A program made the translations under genes and the position numbers. The notes beneath the pieces are model-generated. The model was not told the DNA's origin. It saw nothing but the letters and a program-made list of their open reading frames with translations, and ran no database searches. Below, in pieces: positions 6,749 to 14,184 of a stretch of 19,347 bases of DNA. How positions within the stretch are numbered: the stretch's first letter is position 1; every line of letters begins with the position of its first letter. This DNA comes from GWF2-30-66 sp042576225 (GTDB lineage Bacteria; Babelota; Babeliae; Babelales; Vermiphilaceae): contig JBHPCA010000026.1 in assembly GCA_042576225.1 (NCBI GenBank), positions 1-19,347 on the forward strand, given 5' to 3'.

Positions 6749-7495
6749 ATGTCGAAAAGTTTTTTAATAGCTGTTCTTATAATTTTTTCTACAATACTCT
6801 ATGTACTAGTAAAAAAATTTAGGGCAAAACATATAACACCTGTAAACTTAATAAAATATAAACCCATAACCCCAAAAAACACGATAATAGCCTTTGATCT
6901 TCATGACGTTATAGTAAACTACGATTATATTGGAATTATAAAAACTTTTTTTGCAAGCAACGGTAAACTTAGACTAATACTTGCTATGCTTAACCCACTC
7001 GTCTGGCGAGACATAATCAAGCTTATCTACAATCATGCAGTCGCAGAACAATATATTGTTTGGCTAGGAAAAAAACATAAACGTTTAGAACCTTATATCC
7101 CTCTGGGCATCAAAATAGCCAATTGCCAAATCGTAAACCAAGAAGTTCTTGCCATTATAAAAGAGTTAAAAAAATATGGCTACACTCTACACCTGTTTTC
7201 TAATATTGGCACAGTTACATACAAAGACTTCAAGCAAAAACATCCTGAAATATTCCAATACTTTGATGATGTCATATTGCCCTCCCAAGAAAATGGGTAT
7301 CTGAGAAAACCAAACCATAACGCATTTGTAAACTATCTTGAGAATAAAAAAACTCCCAAAAACCAAATCATTTTCATAGACGATAAAGTTAAAAACGTTA
7401 AAAAAGCTGAAAAATATGGCATCATTGGAATTCTTTTTGAAAACCATGGGCAACTTGTGCAAGAGCTACAAAAACTGGGCATTTTGAAAAATTAA
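6749..7495 (+). CDS. membrane-anchored HAD-like protein
   Basis: 248 residues. Residues 5-21 (FLIAVLIIFSTILYVLV) form one membrane segment followed by a basic stretch (KKFRAK), placing the domain most likely on the cytosolic side. The HAD core follows: motif I IAFDLHDVIVNYD (nucleophile D50), motif II LHLFSNIGT, motif III Lys in YLRKPNHNAF and motif IV IIFIDDK. In motif I the second Asp of D-x-D is His52, so the usual acid/base is missing. Phosphatase activity is therefore uncertain, although the HAD family contains active members without it. The cap region (about 57-135) is unrelated to that of the preceding gene. It starts 6 bp after that gene, so they are presumably cotranscribed. Confidence 0.8.
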   Translation: MSKSFLIAVLIIFSTILYVLVKKFRAKHITPVNLIKYKPITPKNTIIAFDLHDVIVNYDYIGIIKTFFASNGKLRLILAMLNPLVWRDIIKLIYNHAVAEQYIVWLGKKHKRLEPYIPLGIKIANCQIVNQEVLAIIKELKKYGYTLHLFSNIGTVTYKDFKQKHPEIFQYFDDVILPSQENGYLRKPNHNAFVNYLENKKTPKNQIIFIDDKVKNVKKAEKYGIIGILFENHGQLVQELQKLGILKN

Positions 7496-7526
7496 CAAAA
7501 ACAAGAAAAAGAAAGAGAGAAGTATC

Positions 7527-8579
7527 GTGATCATACAGCACAAAAACCCCCAGGGCCAAATTCAGGCCACTATACAGATAGAGAAGCTAAAAACAGGCAA
7601 ACAGAGCATCAAAGTAAGCGCCGTAAACACCCAAAATAATCTACATAATCTGTTCATCCCCTATGCCCACTGGGAAACAAATTACAGCCCACAGTTAATA
7701 AAAGAAATTCTAGACATAAAGGGCCCTGCATATTTATGTGATGAAATTATGCGTGATGAGTGCCCAGAGTATCTTGAGAAAAGCCTCACTTATAGCATAC
7801 TCAGTTACGTAGAGAAACAAGCATTTGCCAACAAAAGAATATTGGATTTCGGTTGCGGTGCCGGTGCATCCACCATGATACTCAACCGCATGTTCTCAGA
7901 CCTTGATAATGTTAAAATCGTTGGCGTAGAGTTAGAAGAAAAATTTATTAAACTGGCACAATCACGAGCCAAGCACCACAATTATGACAATATAACATTT
8001 TTACGCTCACCAGATAGCAATAGCCTGCCAGAAAATTTAGGCACATTTGATTATGTTATTTTGAGCGCCGTATTTGAGCATCTCCTACCCAAAGAACGCA
8101 AACAACTATTTCCAAAAATATGGGGCCTGCTCAATCCTGGTGGCATCTTGTTTCTCAACAGAACACCTTACAGATATTTCCCCATAGAAACGCACACAAC
8201 CGGCCTGCCATTTATTAATTACTTGCCTGACAAACTTGTACGTTTTTGCGCCCACAAACTATCAAAACGCAACCTCAAAAACGACACCTGGGATATGTTA
8301 CTCAGAAAGGGCATAAGAGGCGCAAGCATACGAGAAATAACGCATATTTTACAACACGCAACAAATAAGCAAAGCAAGCCAATTTTTAGGCCAATATTCT
8401 TACAACCCAATAAACTGGGCCTCAAAGATCGCGTCGACCTTTGGCACCATGAGACCAATACAACCAAACATAAACGAATCAAAAACATTATATTTCTCTT
8501 GCTCAAAGCCCTCAAAATCACCACTGGCACCACCCTTGTGCCAAATTTGTCACTCGCCATTAAAAAGAGCAAGGCATAA
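7527..8579 (+). CDS. class I SAM-dependent methyltransferase
   Basis: 350 residues from a GTG at 7527, preceded by a purine-rich GAGAGAAG. The Rossmann methyltransferase core starts at about residue 104: motif I RILDFGCGAGAS (104-115) binds S-adenosylmethionine, IVGVELEEKF (131-140) gives the acidic residue for the ribose, TFDYVILSAVFEHL is motif IV, and LLNPGGILFL is motif V/VI. About 100 residues precede the core, and a basic 120-residue C-terminal part follows; both are unassigned and may bind substrate. The FEHL and LNPGG forms resemble enzymes methylating small molecules or lipids (Methyltransf_11/23 type), but the target is unknown. It lies 31 bp after the HAD gene, and no terminator or promoter is seen between them, suggesting a three-gene unit. 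Confidence 0.88.
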   Translation: MIIQHKNPQGQIQATIQIEKLKTGKQSIKVSAVNTQNNLHNLFIPYAHWETNYSPQLIKEILDIKGPAYLCDEIMRDECPEYLEKSLTYSILSYVEKQAFANKRILDFGCGAGASTMILNRMFSDLDNVKIVGVELEEKFIKLAQSRAKHHNYDNITFLRSPDSNSLPENLGTFDYVILSAVFEHLLPKERKQLFPKIWGLLNPGGILFLNRTPYRYFPIETHTTGLPFINYLPDKLVRFCAHKLSKRNLKNDTWDMLLRKGIRGASIREITHILQHATNKQSKPIFRPIFLQPNKLGLKDRVDLWHHETNTTKHKRIKNIIFLLLKALKITTGTTLVPNLSLAIKKSKA

Positions 8580-8585
8580 TCCAAT

Positions 8586-8614
8586 TTGACAATTATTTTT
8601 AATGATGATATGCT
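8586..8614 (+). promoter_or_regulatory. promoter of the cysteine protease-like gene
   Basis: A consensus TTGACA (8586-8591), 17-base spacer and TATGCT (8609-8614), then GGAGG at 8653-8657, six bases before ATG 8664. It starts right after the methyltransferase stop. Confidence 0.6.
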
Positions 8615-8663
8615 TATATACAGATATAGATGGGGGTTATGTTCTATTTAATGGAGGTTTCGT

Positions 8664-10019
8664 ATGTATAAAACTATTATAAAAATAATAACTATGTCTC
8701 TATTGATGGTTTTTTCAATAAAACCGTTAACAGTGAGTCTTGAAGGGTTAACTGAGCAAACAAGGCAGTTGACTGAGACGGTTAGCAGTTGTATTTCTCA
8801 GCATAATAACGGTCAGGATCTTGATACTACACTGTTAACAAATAAAGTGCAGGAAAAATCTGATGATTTGGGTTTAAGCTTAGAATTCGCATTATGCAAA
8901 AATGAACATGTGCCTAAAGCTCCGGTTGTTGAAAACAACTTGCAAGTTCAGGATCATGCGCAAGATTATAAGTTGTCCGGAACCTGCAGATGTACCGGTT
9001 TGGATATCTGTGATATTTCTATCGAAAAGTCACCAATTGGGGAATATGCTTGCTCAACCGATCTTGATTTCAATAAAGATGGGTGCATGATAAACAATGA
9101 GGATGGAAGCCTCAGCGTGGCAGATAAGTTAGAGTCTGTGTTTATAATGAGTGGAAATAGTATGAAAGAAGGCACAAGTGCTGATTTTGATACCGGAGGT
9201 GCAAACGTGTACAAAATAAAAATGCTTCCCTCATTACATCAAAAATTAAACGGTCCATGTGGCTATTACGCACTCTTTAATCTTTTGAACATGTATAATG
9301 GCAAAAAGTCTCCAACTGAGTTATTAGATAGAAAACAGTATGAAACACTATTTAAAGAATGGAAAGCATATTGTAAAGACCTGTGGGTAATTTCAAATTA
9401 TGATTTAAGAGATCTTATTATGCATAAAATACCGGATCTTCATAAAGAGAATGTTGCCATATCATGCTGTGATATCAACTATACCGATGAGTTTGACCCG
9501 AAATATGTATTTACTTTTGGAAAAGATAAGCATTCTATTGTTCAGCGAGTGCAAGATTTTCGCGAAAATGGCACCCCACAATATTTGATTGTTGGGACCA
9601 ATAGAGAGACAAGAAAAGATATCCCAAGCGTGAATATACAATGGGATGATTATAGAGGTCGTCGCGCCTGTCCAACAGGCCATTGGATTGCCATAAAATT
9701 AGAATGGGCAGGGAAAAAAGGAGAAAGTCCGGTGATTGTCAGCGTATCTGACTCCAGCGGTGCACAAGACAATCGATTTACTGCGATAATACACTGGTAT
9801 TACTATATGTTTGCGCACAAAGATACTTATAATGAAAAATCAGGAAATCTCGCGCAAGAGATTCTTGATACTTCCTATAGTTCTGATAGTTCTGATCACA
9901 AGGATGTTTTAGTTTGCTCACAAGAGGATTCAAAGCCTGAGGAGCAGCTAGATTATCTTTTAACCAACACTTTAATCAGCACAGAAAGCAAAAGTTGCTT
10001 AGAATCTAGCTTTTTTTGA
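8664..10019 (+). CDS. exported papain-fold cysteine protease-like protein
   Basis: 451 residues. The N-terminus (KTIIKIITMSLLMVFSIKPL) looks like a signal peptide. Residues 30-180 are unassigned and include a Cys-rich patch (CRCTGLDIC, 108-116). From about 188 the sequence has the order of a clan CA (papain-like) active site: Gln-to-Cys in LHQKLNGPCGYYALFNLL (Q193, C199 at the head of a helix), His in TGHWIAIKLEW (H340) and an Asp/Asn in VSDSSGAQDN (D363 or N370). NGPCGYYALFN is close in style to papain-fold deubiquitinases and C39-like peptidases; Ulp1-type enzymes have the order His-Asp-Cys and do not fit. Activity and target are inference. The C-terminal 50 residues are Ser/Asp-rich. It is monocistronic with its own promoter, and its stop codon overlaps the next promoter. 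An exported protease in a host-bound bacterium could act on host proteins. Confidence 0.65.
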   Translation: MYKTIIKIITMSLLMVFSIKPLTVSLEGLTEQTRQLTETVSSCISQHNNGQDLDTTLLTNKVQEKSDDLGLSLEFALCKNEHVPKAPVVENNLQVQDHAQDYKLSGTCRCTGLDICDISIEKSPIGEYACSTDLDFNKDGCMINNEDGSLSVADKLESVFIMSGNSMKEGTSADFDTGGANVYKIKMLPSLHQKLNGPCGYYALFNLLNMYNGKKSPTELLDRKQYETLFKEWKAYCKDLWVISNYDLRDLIMHKIPDLHKENVAISCCDINYTDEFDPKYVFTFGKDKHSIVQRVQDFRENGTPQYLIVGTNRETRKDIPSVNIQWDDYRGRRACPTGHWIAIKLEWAGKKGESPVIVSVSDSSGAQDNRFTAIIHWYYYMFAHKDTYNEKSGNLAQEILDTSYSSDSSDHKDVLVCSQEDSKPEEQLDYLLTNTLISTESKSCLESSFF

Positions 10020-10044
10020 CAAAAAGCCTCAAATTTGGTATTAT
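10016..10044 (+). promoter_or_regulatory. promoter overlapping a stop codon, for the symporter leader
   Basis: TTGACA (10016-10021), 17-base spacer and TATTAT (10039-10044). The -35 box contains the TGA stop (10017-10019) of the protease gene. Predicted transcription starts near 10051, leaving about 285 nt before the symporter start. Confidence 0.6.
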
Positions 10045-10138
10045 TTTCTTAGAGATAGAAATATAAATATATAAATTAAATGGATATATGTTGATTTTTG
10101 AATTTTAGCGTAAAACTAAGCAAATAACAGGGTTTATC

Positions 10139-10192
10139 ATGAACAGTTTATTGTTCCTTTCTATATTCTCTTCTTCCGGTCATGGGGCTTAG
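10139..10192 (+). CDS. possible 17-residue leader peptide
   Basis: ATG-to-TAG frame MNSLLFLSIFSSSGHGA with AGGG (10129-10132) at good spacing. It strongly resembles the first residues of the symporter 200 bp downstream (MNYVLFLSVFFSLIGF): M, N, L-F-L-S, F and S align. It may be a leader peptide, or the remains of a duplicated or relocated gene start. Hydrophobic starts resemble one another easily, so confidence is low. Confidence 0.3.
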   Translation: MNSLLFLSIFSSSGHGA

Positions 10193-10291
10193 CCCTTAAA
10201 TATCTTATTACCAAATTTTATTATTTCTTTTATATTTTCTTAATTTTGGAATTTTAAATAGCTATACGTTTTTTCACATAGCTAAAAATAT

Positions 10292-10327
10292 ATTTAGAAT
10301 ATCTAGAATATTTAGAGTACTTAGAAA
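10292..10327 (+). repeat. four 9-bp tandem repeats before the symporter
   Basis: ATTTAGAAT, ATCTAGAAT, ATTTAGAGT and ACTTAGAAA follow one another directly. The last unit overlaps the AAAGG ribosome site at 10325-10329. Confidence 0.7.
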
Positions 10328-10336
10328 GGCAATATC

Positions 10337-11686
10337 GTGAATTATGTATTATTTTTATCAGTATTTTTTTCGTTAATTGGGTTTTATTTTATACTGGGTA
10401 TGCTGGTCTCCAGAAAAATTAAAACAACGACGGATTATTTTTTGGCAGGCAGAAACTTAGGCCTGCTGCCTGTAACACTGACCCTTATAGCAACACAAAT
10501 TGGTGGCGGCATGTTATTGGGTACATCGCAAGAAGCGTACAACGTAGGCTTTTATGGGATCTTGTACACAATAGGGATGAGTCTTGGGTTTCTGGCGCTA
10601 GGCCTTGGCTTTGCAGCCAAACTCAGATCGCTCAACGTGTCGACAACCGCAGAACTTTTTGAAACAAGATATAATAGCCCATTTTTAAAAAAAGTAGCTT
10701 CTTTGCTCTCTATTGCAACCATGTTTGGTATAGTAATTGGACAAATTATTGCCTCACGAGCACTACTCGAAGGGCTTGGGATAAGCAGCGAGCTTGTATT
10801 TATTGGCTTTTGGGCATTTATCATCGCTTATACTATACTGGGTGGTCTAAAAGCTGTTGCTATCACAGACAGCGCACAGGTAATATTTGTGGTTCTGGTA
10901 TTTGGCGGCATATTTGTGTACGCCCTGCTTGGCGAACCTACATCTTTCTTCTCTCTTGGCACACTCACAAAAATACAAAATATGTTCCCACCAGAGACTA
11001 TGACTATGACAAAACTGACCGGAATTGCTCTTATGCCAGCTCTTTTCTCTCTGATTGAGCAAGACCTAGCACAACGGTTTTTTGCCTCCAGAACAAAGAA
11101 AATTGCTGCACTCTCAGCGATTTTAGCAAGCATCTTCTTGATAGCATTCTCACTGGTACCGATCTATTTTGGCATAAAAGCTAAAATGATGGGTGTCGCA
11201 TTTTCAGGCAGCCCGTTATTACCGGTACTTGAAAAACTAACAGGTCAATTTGTGTTAGTGCTTGCAGTATGCGGCATTATCGCAGCTATAACATCTACTG
11301 GCGACTCATTACTCTGCGCAATAAGCTCGAATTTATCACAAGATTTTGATTTCTCTTTTACAGGGATTAAAAACAAGCTAAGATTATCTAAAATAATAAC
11401 GTTTATAATTGGCATAAGCGCAATAATTGCTTCTTACTTTGTTCCAAAAAATATAATCTCTATTTTGGTAGGAAGTTACGAAATATCAGTATCCTGCCTA
11501 CTGGTGCCGTTATTGGTCAGCTACTTTAGAAACAAGCTAAACAAAAATGCTGCAATTGGCTCAATAATCTTTGGACTTGCAGGGTTTATTATCTTGAGAA
11601 TCTTTCCTATCCCATTCCCTCGAGAAATCGCCTCACTAGGGCTTTCTGTCATTGGCTACCTAATAGGGAATAAAATAAAGCGCTAA
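10337..11686 (+). CDS. sodium:solute symporter (SSS family)
   Basis: 449 residues with 12-13 hydrophobic segments. The SSS signature is at the N-terminus: TTTDYFLAGRNLG (about residues 30-42), then IATQIGGGMLLGTSQEAY in TM2, the region that helps form the sodium and substrate sites in the LeuT-like fold. LGGLKAVAITDSAQ (about 168-181) is another characteristic stretch, found before TM6. The family couples sodium entry to uptake of proline, pantothenate, sugars, nucleobases or similar solutes; the substrate is not readable here. The start is GTG 10337, after AAAGG. It is apparently a single-gene unit with its own promoter, a long leader and a strong terminator 27 bp after the stop. A nutrient importer fits a host-dependent life. 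Confidence 0.9.
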   Translation: MNYVLFLSVFFSLIGFYFILGMLVSRKIKTTTDYFLAGRNLGLLPVTLTLIATQIGGGMLLGTSQEAYNVGFYGILYTIGMSLGFLALGLGFAAKLRSLNVSTTAELFETRYNSPFLKKVASLLSIATMFGIVIGQIIASRALLEGLGISSELVFIGFWAFIIAYTILGGLKAVAITDSAQVIFVVLVFGGIFVYALLGEPTSFFSLGTLTKIQNMFPPETMTMTKLTGIALMPALFSLIEQDLAQRFFASRTKKIAALSAILASIFLIAFSLVPIYFGIKAKMMGVAFSGSPLLPVLEKLTGQFVLVLAVCGIIAAITSTGDSLLCAISSNLSQDFDFSFTGIKNKLRLSKIITFIIGISAIIASYFVPKNIISILVGSYEISVSCLLVPLLVSYFRNKLNKNAAIGSIIFGLAGFIILRIFPIPFPREIASLGLSVIGYLIGNKIKR

Positions 11687-11712
11687 TCAACCCATACACG
11701 AATAAAAAAAGA

Positions 11713-11743
11713 CCCGGTGAATCAAATCACTGGGCTTTTTTCT
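11713..11743 (+). terminator. intrinsic terminator of the symporter gene
   Basis: Stem CCCGGTGA (11713-11720) with TCACTGGG (11727-11734), loop ATCAAA, then six T. It is the first of two copies, identical except for one loop base to the copy at 13452-13482. Confidence 0.85.
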
Positions 11744-11810
11744 CACATATACCAAATCGCGCTCTACGCACATAATTTGGCTCTCAACACACCCAAAACA
11801 ACGAAAATAC

Positions 11811-11838
11811 TTGACAACTTGCAAATATCAGGTATAAT
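11811..11838 (+). promoter_or_regulatory. perfect-consensus sigma70 promoter
   Basis: TTGACA (11811-11816), 16-base spacer, TATAAT (11833-11838). Both hexamers are perfect. It drives the WD40-type gene at 11890, which also has an ideal GGAGG (11878-11882); strong expression is expected. Confidence 0.75.
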
Positions 11839-11889
11839 TATAAAAGAAAGATAATTGGTTATAATTCTAGCTATTATGGAGGTTCTTTT

Positions 11890-13437
11890 ATGAACGCATC
11901 ACTTAAAAAATACGTTTTTACAGCTTTAGTCTTCGGCTTTGGAATCGCTGTACCAAGCAATTCTCTCGCAATGGACAAGAAAAAAAACGAACAAAAAACG
12001 CTCAAATTAAAATTTCACGAAAAATTCAAACTTGTAAAAAAGCTAGAATTTAAAAATAATGAATACGGAGCAATATCCAAGTATATGAATTATATAGCAT
12101 TGAGAAAAGACAACAAAGTCGTAATCTTTGACACCATAAGCGGCAAACAAATAGTATCTTACAAGCATAATGATACAATTAACGAAATATCTTTTAGCAA
12201 CGACAGTAAATACGTCGTATCAGGGGCCGATGACGGCCAAGTCATAATCTTTGATATCAAAAATAAAAAACAAGTACCCTCTTATAAACACAATCCCAAT
12301 AATTGGATTTCCGATGCATTTTTTAGCAACAACAACAAGTATCTTGTATCAGGATCTAGATATAATAATACTCCATTTATTAGAAATGATACCCAAATCA
12401 TCATCTTTGATATCGAAAACAAAAAACAAATATTCTCCTACAACCATAACAATGAGATTATGCGCAAGTCTTTTAGCAATGACAGTAATTATTTTGTGTC
12501 AGGTTATAGTAACGGCCAAGTCGTAATCTTCGATATCAACAACAAACAAAGATACTCTTACAAGCATACTAGTGATATTATTTATGATGTATCTTTTAAC
12601 AGCAACAGTACATATCTTGCATCAACATCTAAAGACAACCAGGTCATAATCTTTGATATCAAAAAAAACAAACAAGTAAGCTCTTACAACCACAGCAGTT
12701 ATATTACGTGTATATCTTTTAGCAGCGACGGTAATTACCTTGCTTCACTATCCTTTGATGGCCAGCTTATAATCTTTGATATCAAAAAAAAACAAAAAGA
12801 CTCTTACAATCAAAAAAACCAGATTGATCGTAAATCTTTTAGCAATAATGGTAATTATCTTGCGTTAGGAGATGAAAAAAGCCAAGTCAAAATCTTTGAC
12901 ATCAAAAACAAAAAACCAATATTTTCTTACAAACACAATGGCACTATTCAATTCTTATCTTTTAGCAACGACAATAAGCATCTTTTATTAGGGTCTTCAG
13001 ACGACCAAGTCATAATTTTTGATATCAAAAGCAGAAAACAAATATTCTATTACAAGCACAATAACAGTATTTCTTGCGAATCTTTTAGCAACGATAATAA
13101 GTATCTTTTATTAAGGTCTATAAGCGGCCAAATCATAATATTTGATATCGCAAACAACAAAAAGGTATGCTCTTACAAACACAAACATCCCTTTCTACTT
13201 AAACCTTCTTTTAGCTGCGACAATAAGTATCTTGAGTCACAAACTTTTAACGCCCCAAAGCTTGATGAACGCCAAATCATAATTCACAAGACATCCCCTG
13301 ATTTCTACTACTCAAACATTATTTGTAAAAACAAAAAGAAACTTAATCAGTTCAACAAGAAAAATAAATCTAAAAATAAAGATGAAAACAGGTCGCGATC
13401 AAACTTTCTTGATCTAAAAATAAAAACTTTTCAATAA
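11890..13437 (+). CDS. exported WD40-type repeat protein (515 aa, about ten repeats)
   Basis: Residues 1-27 are a signal peptide with a clean SLA cleavage site (VPSNSLA, then MDKKK). From about residue 65 come nine units of modal length 41 residues plus a tenth truncated one. Each ends in a variant of QVIIFDIKNKKQ and carries SYKHN, then S-F-S-N-D-x-K-Y-L-x-S-G, which is the WD40 pattern with W-D changed to F-D. Ten units exceed a seven-bladed propeller, so it may form one large propeller or one plus extra blades. The tail KTSPDFYYSNIICKNKKK (from residue 467) is shared with the 377-residue protein at 2661, then a basic end of about 30 residues. It is likely a binding scaffold outside the cytoplasm; the partner is unknown. 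It has its own perfect promoter and near-identical terminators on both sides, making a self-contained cassette. Confidence 0.82.
   Translation: MNASLKKYVFTALVFGFGIAVPSNSLAMDKKKNEQKTLKLKFHEKFKLVKKLEFKNNEYGAISKYMNYIALRKDNKVVIFDTISGKQIVSYKHNDTINEISFSNDSKYVVSGADDGQVIIFDIKNKKQVPSYKHNPNNWISDAFFSNNNKYLVSGSRYNNTPFIRNDTQIIIFDIENKKQIFSYNHNNEIMRKSFSNDSNYFVSGYSNGQVVIFDINNKQRYSYKHTSDIIYDVSFNSNSTYLASTSKDNQVIIFDIKKNKQVSSYNHSSYITCISFSSDGNYLASLSFDGQLIIFDIKKKQKDSYNQKNQIDRKSFSNNGNYLALGDEKSQVKIFDIKNKKPIFSYKHNGTIQFLSFSNDNKHLLLGSSDDQVIIFDIKSRKQIFYYKHNNSISCESFSNDNKYLLLRSISGQIIIFDIANNKKVCSYKHKHPFLLKPSFSCDNKYLESQTFNAPKLDERQIIIHKTSPDFYYSNIICKNKKKLNQFNKKNKSKNKDENRSRSNFLDLKIKTFQ
12115..13290 (+). repeat. tandem 123-bp coding repeats
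   Basis: The phrase ATAATCTTTGATATCAAAA and near variants recurs at about 12246, 12399, 12523, 12646, 12769, 12889, 13012 and 13135: steps of mostly 120-124 bp (41 codons), with one longer unit carrying an insert (RYNNTPFIRND). Similarity at DNA level points to recent internal duplication, or to repair between units. Confidence 0.75.
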
Positions 13438-13451
13438 TCTCCATAAAATGG

Positions 13452-13482
13452 CCCGGTGAGTCAAATCACTGGGCTTTTTTCT
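13452..13482 (+). terminator. intrinsic terminator of the 515-aa WD40-type gene
   Basis: Stem GCCCGGTGA (13451-13459) with TCACTGGGC (13466-13474), loop GTCAAA, then six T. Its right arm contains the stop codon (13466-13468) of the convergent LOG gene, and its T-run encodes that protein's final lysines. On the minus strand the same hairpin has only a weak T-run. Confidence 0.85.
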
Positions 13483-14152
13483 TAAACACTTTGCAAGACT
13501 CATACACAATTTTAAATGCATCGTCTATATCATCTGTAAGAATAAACAGATTTGCAAGTCTTTCGTCAATAAGGCCGCTTTTAAGGCCAGAGTCATATAG
13601 TAAAGAGACAAGGGGTTTCCAGTAATCTTTGCCTATCAAAATAACAGGGAACTCTGGAATTCTATGGTGCTTCATAAGATTAAGTACATCAAAAAGCTCA
13701 TCCAGCGTACCAATACCGCCGGGAAAGATGACAAAACCAACCGAGTATCTTGTCAATAGCCATTTTCTCATAAAAAAATAACTCACATGCAATGTACTGT
13801 AATAACACGTACTTTCAAACCAGGTATCTATGCCAGTTACCGCCACACCAAGCGTATCTTTTTGCTCCGGATAGTCTTTGCCATGAACACTTGCAGCCCC
13901 GCAGTTTGCAGCCTCCATAATACCCGGGCCACCGCCAGTTAAAACAGGAATATCCTGTTCAACAAATTTTTTTGCCAAAGCAAATGCCTTTTTAGAATAC
14001 ACCCCCTCTTTGCCCTCTTTTGCTCCCCCAAAAATAGTTATAACAGGCTTATGCAACCTAGAAAGCTTCGTAAAACTTCGCATTAACTCCCAACCCACTT
14101 TTATAGAATGGGTCAATATGTTGCAGCACTCTTTAAAATATTTGAACCTCAT
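13466..14152 (-). CDS. LOG-family (lysine-decarboxylase-like) protein 1
   Basis: 228 residues. LOG-family proteins, often called lysine decarboxylase for historical reasons, have a Rossmann-type fold; characterised members cleave nucleoside 5'-monophosphates to base and ribose 5-phosphate. Motifs: VITIFGGAK (37-45), LTGGGPGIMEAANCGA (71-86), the conserved Arg in FFMRKW (R129), and the signature FPGGIGTLDE (143-152). Length is a little above the usual 180-200 because of an N-terminal helix of about 30 residues. It is the third gene of an operon after copA and a sister LOG gene, 32 bp downstream of the latter. Its stop lies inside the terminator of the convergent gene. Activity is inferred from family; a physiological role here is unknown. 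Confidence 0.88.
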   Translation of the reverse strand: MRFKYFKECCNILTHSIKVGWELMRSFTKLSRLHKPVITIFGGAKEGKEGVYSKKAFALAKKFVEQDIPVLTGGGPGIMEAANCGAASVHGKDYPEQKDTLGVAVTGIDTWFESTCYYSTLHVSYFFMRKWLLTRYSVGFVIFPGGIGTLDELFDVLNLMKHHRIPEFPVILIGKDYWKPLVSLLYDSGLKSGLIDERLANLFILTDDIDDAFKIVYESCKVFKKKAQ

Positions 14153-14184
14153 GTGATACTCTTCCCCACAATTTTTAACTTGTT

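Larger units (their letters stand above)
10051..10336 (+). promoter_or_regulatory. long 5' leader of the symporter gene
   Basis: This gene-free stretch has several marks. A 17-codon frame (10139-10192) has AGGG six bases before its ATG. An inverted repeat follows, TAGCTAT (10259-10265) and ATAGCTA (10278-10284), with a 12-base loop. Four 9-bp repeats (10292-10327) run into the ribosome site of the symporter. I recognise no known riboswitch. The arrangement is of the kind used for leader-based control, but that is inference. Confidence 0.45.

Noticed and set aside
10552..11133. Several frames inside the symporter gene on both strands
   Set aside because: They lie within a clear SSS-family gene, show no motif and have compositions expected of out-of-frame reading.
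12115..13290. CRISPR-like or non-coding repeat array
   Set aside because: The periodic 123-bp units are codon-phased and translate to a WD40-type pattern, so they are coding repeats. No spacer-repeat structure is present.
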